From: Capillidium heterosporum
Lineage: Eukaryota > Entomophthoromycota > Entomophthoromycetes > Entomophthorales > Capillidiaceae
DNA: 64,000 nucleotides
Direction of reading: 5' to 3'
Assembly (NCBI GenBank): GCA_016630905.1
Contig: WBMQ01000005.1
Span: forward strand, 62,001 to 126,000
Part shown: piece after piece, positions 60,192-64,000 of the stretch
Layout: each line of letters opens with the position of its first letter
How positions within the stretch are numbered: the stretch's first letter is position 1
Translations under genes and position numbers: made by a program
The notes under the pieces: generated by a model
Database searches by the model: none
What the model was told of the DNA's origin: nothing
Seen by the model: the letters and a program-made list of their open reading frames with translations, nothing else

Positions 60192-60537
60192 ATGACTTTA
60201 GTTGGACATCTCATCGGTGGTACTCTATTTGGAGTCGGAGTACGTTGCTATTCCTTAGGTTTACAGATCAAACCCATCTTCTCAAGTAATTATAGCTGTT
60301 ATACCGACATTACTTATTTGCATTATTTTTCCTTCAACCCAACTAACTATCCCTAATTTCTTTTTTTCTATTCTAGAGCCAAGTATTCACCTTGTTTTTG
60401 GCGCCATCGGTGGAGGCATGGGTTACTATTTACACAACGTACAGGAGCGTCAGAATTTAGTCATTGAGAAACGTAGAGCAGCTTTGCAGGAGCGTAAGGA
60501 GAGACGTATGAACGAGCACAAGGAGAGTCTTATCTAA
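60192..60537 (+). CDS. Small mitochondrial-type membrane protein
   Basis: Exons 60192-60285 and 60377-60537 encode 84 residues, starting MTLVGHLIGGTLFGVGVRCY. A Gly-rich hydrophobic segment is followed by KPSIHLVFGAIGGGMGYYLH, a second Gly-rich membrane segment, then a charged helix with VQERQ and an Arg/Lys/Glu-rich end. This pattern (two short Gly-rich segments, an HPS/GYY core and an ERQ helix) resembles a small fungal accessory subunit of respiratory complex I, but I am not certain of the identity. Divergent from the AlkB-like gene. Confidence 0.6.
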
Positions 60538-61471
60538 ATAGTTTGTTTCGAAACTTGGCAAATAAATTCGACGGTAGCTCCTATGCAACATCTCCTATTT
60601 TACTAGTAATGATGGTTAAAGTAACTTGATATACAATGTTCTAAAGGTATTTCATAAAGTAAGCTTATTTTATACTTTAGGTGCACTTGGAATCTTTCCA
60701 GTTTAGTAACCTATATCGCCACTAATTAACTACACTTATACAACCTCAACCTACGTTTCTAATTAAACTTTTATAATTCTTTACATCTATTCGTTATTGG
60801 CAAAATTTCCTATCATCTAAATCTATGATGTTCAAAATTTCGTTTAAGTCTAACAATTTTATGCTATCAATGTCGTCCATCATTATAAAAACAAAAGAAC
60901 AAACGTTACATTTTAGCCCTATCTATATTTCAAAATTTACAAAAATAAACCAGTACCATCAAATCCATATATTAAAGTATCATTTTTTAGAGCTCCAGCT
61001 AGTTACAACCAACCAAAATTTAAAGTACTTTAAAAGTATAGTTCTCGAATACAGTTGGCAAAGTTTGATAAGTTGAACCATTTTATAATCTAATTCTAAG
61101 TTTATGGATACCACTTTAAAAGATGTCTATTTGAGACTCATATAACAATATAACAGTTATTTGCATTCAGCCAAAGAGCTTTAATAATACAAGCACTTTA
61201 AGCAAAAAATGTCGATAAAAGAGCAACTGAAATACATAAAATTTTAAACTGTTTATATAGAATTACATCGCCCAATATTTAATCATCTACCTACTTTTAA
61301 TTCAAAAGATACTTGCTTCCAAGTTCAAAGTCCCAAACTTTTAAAGTGAATAGCATTCAGCATATACTAGCGGTCCTACCTAGCAAACCAAATTCCAATT
61401 TCAACTTCAGCTACCTGCTAATCAAAGCAAACAAGTAAAATTACCAAACTTCGTAAGATTTTTCTAAACCC
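60538..61471. other. Intergenic region
   Basis: About 930 bp, AT-rich, between convergent genes. The 60825-61076 open frame is low-complexity and was not accepted. Confidence 0.5.
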
Positions 61472-62677
61472 TTATGCAACTTTCTTCAACTTCGGTTTAG
61501 CTTCATCCCAAGGACCCGACATGGTGCGCTTGAATCTGTTCAGGTAGATGAACATGGCTGTACACAGGAAATCCAGGCTCAATATTAAAATTCCCAGTAG
61601 TAGAGCCAGCTCCCAGCTTTCCAAGTATTGGAAGACCATGTACAAATCTCCAAAAGTCAGCAGCAAAGACAATAGAAAACAGTGGTTGGGTTCAGCGTGC
61701 TAAATTGCCAAGCAAAGGTAAGTTAGAAAAGGGTGGTGCACTCGACATTGTAAAGAAATAAAGGATACCTTGATATGCCGAAAGAACAGCGGGAACACGG
61801 CAAATACAAAAGTAGCCAGTAGGAGCAATGTCGCTACCTGCAAGGTGGTTTTCAGCTGCGAGGCCATCAGCACACTGGCGAATAATCCAGCATTTGTACT
61901 GACGGTGCCAGGGAACCTATTACATAGATGTTAACCTAAATCTAACCTTAAAGCATAAAAGTAGAAATCTATTTACGAAAGCTGGAAGCAGTTGATGGAG
62001 GTGTAGTCATAGGTTACCAATGAGACGCTTAGGAAGGCAACTGTCAGTGCCCATATACTATCCTCACTTATGTCATTGGTTAGGGTGGCCAAGGTAGGTG
62101 CTAGCCCAAATATCATCGCCAATATCAGCAAAGTACTCTTCAGTAGTGTAGCATCTAATGGTGTAAGCGTTATTTTAATCTTTATGGAAAAAGCTACTTA
62201 CGCGATATCTCAAATTCTGGGTGGTGGTTGTTAATAGAGGTGGTCCAGTAGATGTATAGGAATATGGAGGTCAGAAATAAGGTTGCTAGGAGTTGGGGTG
62301 GCTTCCAAGTGTTGAAATAGAGGTTGTAGTAGCTTAGCAGGAATGATAGGGTTAATAGGAGGTTGGCTGTGACAGAGGTTTGCATGGATTTGGCTAGGGT
62401 GAGGTAGTCGAGGTGCCGTCTTGGAACTTTTGGTTTGCAGGATGAATTGGCTTTGGTTAGTATGCCGAAGGGGAATGTATATATTGGTTAATAGTTACTT
62501 GGTCGGTTTAGTAGGTTTAGGAAAGTTGGGTCGACGTAAGTATCTGGGACGTGTTGGGCTAGGTAGAGTGCTCGTATCCATTCCTTGGGCCTTGGGTTTG
62601 GTTTTCGAGGCAGAGTTTGTTGGGTTGTGCTCATCTTTGTTAAAGTTGCTTTGGGATTTTGTGAATGGATTTTGCAT
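61472..62677 (-). CDS. GPI2: GPI biosynthesis protein Gpi2 (PIG-C)
   Basis: Five exons, about 310 residues. It is a subunit of the ER GPI-GlcNAc transferase, which adds N-acetylglucosamine to phosphatidylinositol, the first step of GPI-anchor synthesis. Multiple membrane segments are visible (for example LLLTLSFLLSYYNLYF, LATLFLTSIFLYIYW, TLLLLATFVFAVFPLFF). The signature VSTNAGLFASVLMASQL matches the conserved VSLNA-x-FASV motif of PIG-C, and the C-terminal GPWDEAKPKL is diagnostic. I place the start at ATG 62677; sequence further upstream is in frame but begins only with TTG. The first intron ends at one of several possible AGs; the CCAAG acceptor restores frame to KRHLDYLTLA. Confidence 0.87.
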
Positions 62678-62924
62678 TGGATTTGGATTTGGGATGACGC
62701 TACAGGATTCTTGGCTCGAACTGCAGCGAACCAGTGGTGGATAGCTCAAAGTCTATGGAAGCTTAATTGGCTAATTAAGAGACCTGATTCCAATTGGAAA
62801 TTGGAAATACAATCCACACAAAAGGGTGCGTTTTCCAACCCTTTTTATACAGCTACATCTCCAGTATTGCAAGCTTTGCACTTTAACCATCATCTAGGCC
62901 AAGTTTTCTCAAATTCCATATAGG
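62678..62924. promoter_or_regulatory. Divergent promoter GPI2/F-box gene
   Basis: 247 bp between the start codons. No operator recognised. Confidence 0.4.
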
Positions 62925-64000
62925 ATGGTGGCTTTACTCGACCTTCCAGCCGAGATCTTGATGCTCATATTCCAGTACCTACCTGAAAAGTATGTCTATA
63001 TGCTTATGCAGCAGAACCATTACCTCTACAACTTGTTGTTGCCTCACTTTTACCGAGATATAAACTCTGTGTCGAAGCTTTTACCGATTGAGCTTAATAC
63101 CGACGAACACGAGAAGTTGACCGTTATGTGCAAAAGGATAGCCAAGTTGGATAAGTTTATCACCAAGGCGGCCAGGTTTCTCTACCAGCTAAACGAGATT
63201 GAATTCGATTGTTTTAATAATCTCTTAGAATACGATGAATTTATCTACAATATAGAGTACTTTAATAAGCTTATGGAAATTAATAGGATAAAGTTTGAAA
63301 AATTAAAAAAGTACAAAATTGAGACGAGCTTTGATGTCCGTTGTGACTTGGCCAAGCTGGGTAAATTGTTAGTTAAGTTGGAGAAGCTGACTATTTATTA
63401 TGAAAATTTGAGACCCTTACAACTAACATCCTTCAACAACAAACTTAAAAGTTTGTTATTAAAGAAATTAAAATTTAATGCCACCTTCCTGGGAACGATT
63501 CAAGCAAGCTTCCCCAACCTGGTTTCTTTGAGGCTGCAGTGTAACTCACACCTATATTTAACTTCTACCAATTCTGTAATGTATCCAAACTTGATAAAAC
63601 TCCACCTTATTTCAAACTTTAGCCCTAGCTACCTTGAAGGCAAGTACTATACAAAGTTATTCAATGTGGCTTGTCTCTCCAAAGTTGGAGTGATGAAAGT
63701 CGACATATGCAACGATGATAAGCTTGTAGTTTCGATGTAAAATTGCTGACACACCAGGTTCAAGTCCTGCATGTGCACTATGGAACGTTAATTACTAAAT
63801 TAGGTGGCCTCAATTTCATAAGCCTCAAAGTATTAGTCCTCAAAATCCAAGCTGAGATAGGGCTACGTTGTTTCGAAACATTGTTTATGAAATTTATCAA
63901 CCTAAGGGAGCTGATACTAACTCCAATCCGGTACCCGTTCCAGATTCCGACAAACTACCTTAGCTTTGAACCTAGCGTTAAACTATATAATTTATCCTTG
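62925..64000 (+). CDS. F-box protein with leucine-rich repeats (cut by window end)
   Basis: Exon 1 is 62925-63725; a 32-nt intron (63726-63757, GTAGTT...CCAG) removes the apparent stop, and the frame then stays open to the end of the window. The N-terminus LLDLPAEILMLIFQYLPEKYVYML is a canonical F-box, which binds Skp1 in SCF ubiquitin ligases. Downstream are irregular leucine-rich repeat-like segments (KLEKLTIYYENL, NLVSLRLQCNSHLYL, NLIKLHLISNFSP, GLNFISLKVLVLKI) that would select the substrate. The target is unknown and the C-terminus lies outside the window. Confidence 0.8.

Noticed and set aside
63738-63757. Frame break at the end of the F-box open frame
   Set aside because: A 32-nt GT-AG intron keeps the frame, so this was not counted with the +1 frame changes.
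63752-63775. Possible tRNA (B-box-like GGTTCAAGTCC)
   Set aside because: A T-arm-like stem exists but no A box, acceptor stem or anticodon arm can be built around it, and the site is explained by the acceptor of a short intron plus coding sequence of the F-box gene.

Overview
This window is eukaryotic nuclear DNA, almost certainly from an ascomycete fungus. The genes are intron-dense. Introns are very short (about 32-60 nt, a few up to 140 nt), with GTANNN donors and CTAAC/CTAAT-like branch sites close to the AG. The recognisable proteins are fungal (Ede1, Ssn3/CDK8, Sgf73, Prp5, Sde2, Arh1, Trm140, Dap1, Gpi2). The transposon relics are saturated with TpA in a pattern that looks like repeat-induced point mutation (RIP), which argues for a filamentous ascomycete or an early-diverging relative. 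I cannot name the species.

Layout. Positions 1 to about 23,800 form a gene-free, extremely AT-rich transposon island. It holds many solo LTRs of at least three families (called A, B and C here), several nested inside each other with intact 5-bp target-site duplications, plus a wrecked IS630/Tc1-mariner-type transposase and one intact tRNA-Ala(CGC). A 5.4-kb stretch (about 4,260-9,640) has no gene and no repeat I can recognise. From about 23,860 the composition changes sharply to normal genic DNA: a small unknown gene, a FIST-domain gene, SDE2, ARH1, PRP5, CCT4, SGF73, SSN3/CDK8, EDE1, a TRM140-like tRNA methyltransferase and DAP1. After 50.6 kb the genes thin out: a Zn2Cys6 regulator between two long non-coding stretches, a repeat-containing AT-rich pocket (family D at about 56,003), a small secreted RlpA-like protein, an AlkB-like oxygenase, a tiny membrane protein, GPI2, and an F-box gene cut by the window end.

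Genes working together. Two splicing factors (Prp5, a U2 snRNP/branch-site helicase, and Sde2, needed for some introns) lie close together in a genome with unusually short introns. Ede1 is a clathrin-endocytosis scaffold. Ssn3 and Sgf73 belong to the transcription co-regulators Mediator and SAGA. Several neighbours are divergently transcribed with short shared promoters (SDE2/ARH1, PRP5/CCT4, TRM140/DAP1, AlkB-like/small membrane protein, GPI2/F-box).

Most notable. Three conserved genes (CCT4, SDE2, EDE1) need in total five single-nucleotide (+1) frame changes to be read through. All five have the same sign, and three sit at or just before an in-frame stop. The many other genes I traced codon by codon (for example PRP5 with 12 introns, SSN3, SGF73, ARH1) need none. 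Either the assembly carries insertion errors or this lineage uses +1 translational frameshifting; the sequence alone cannot decide. The Ede1 protein also carries about 19 DPF motifs in tandem, which is Eps15-like and unexpected.
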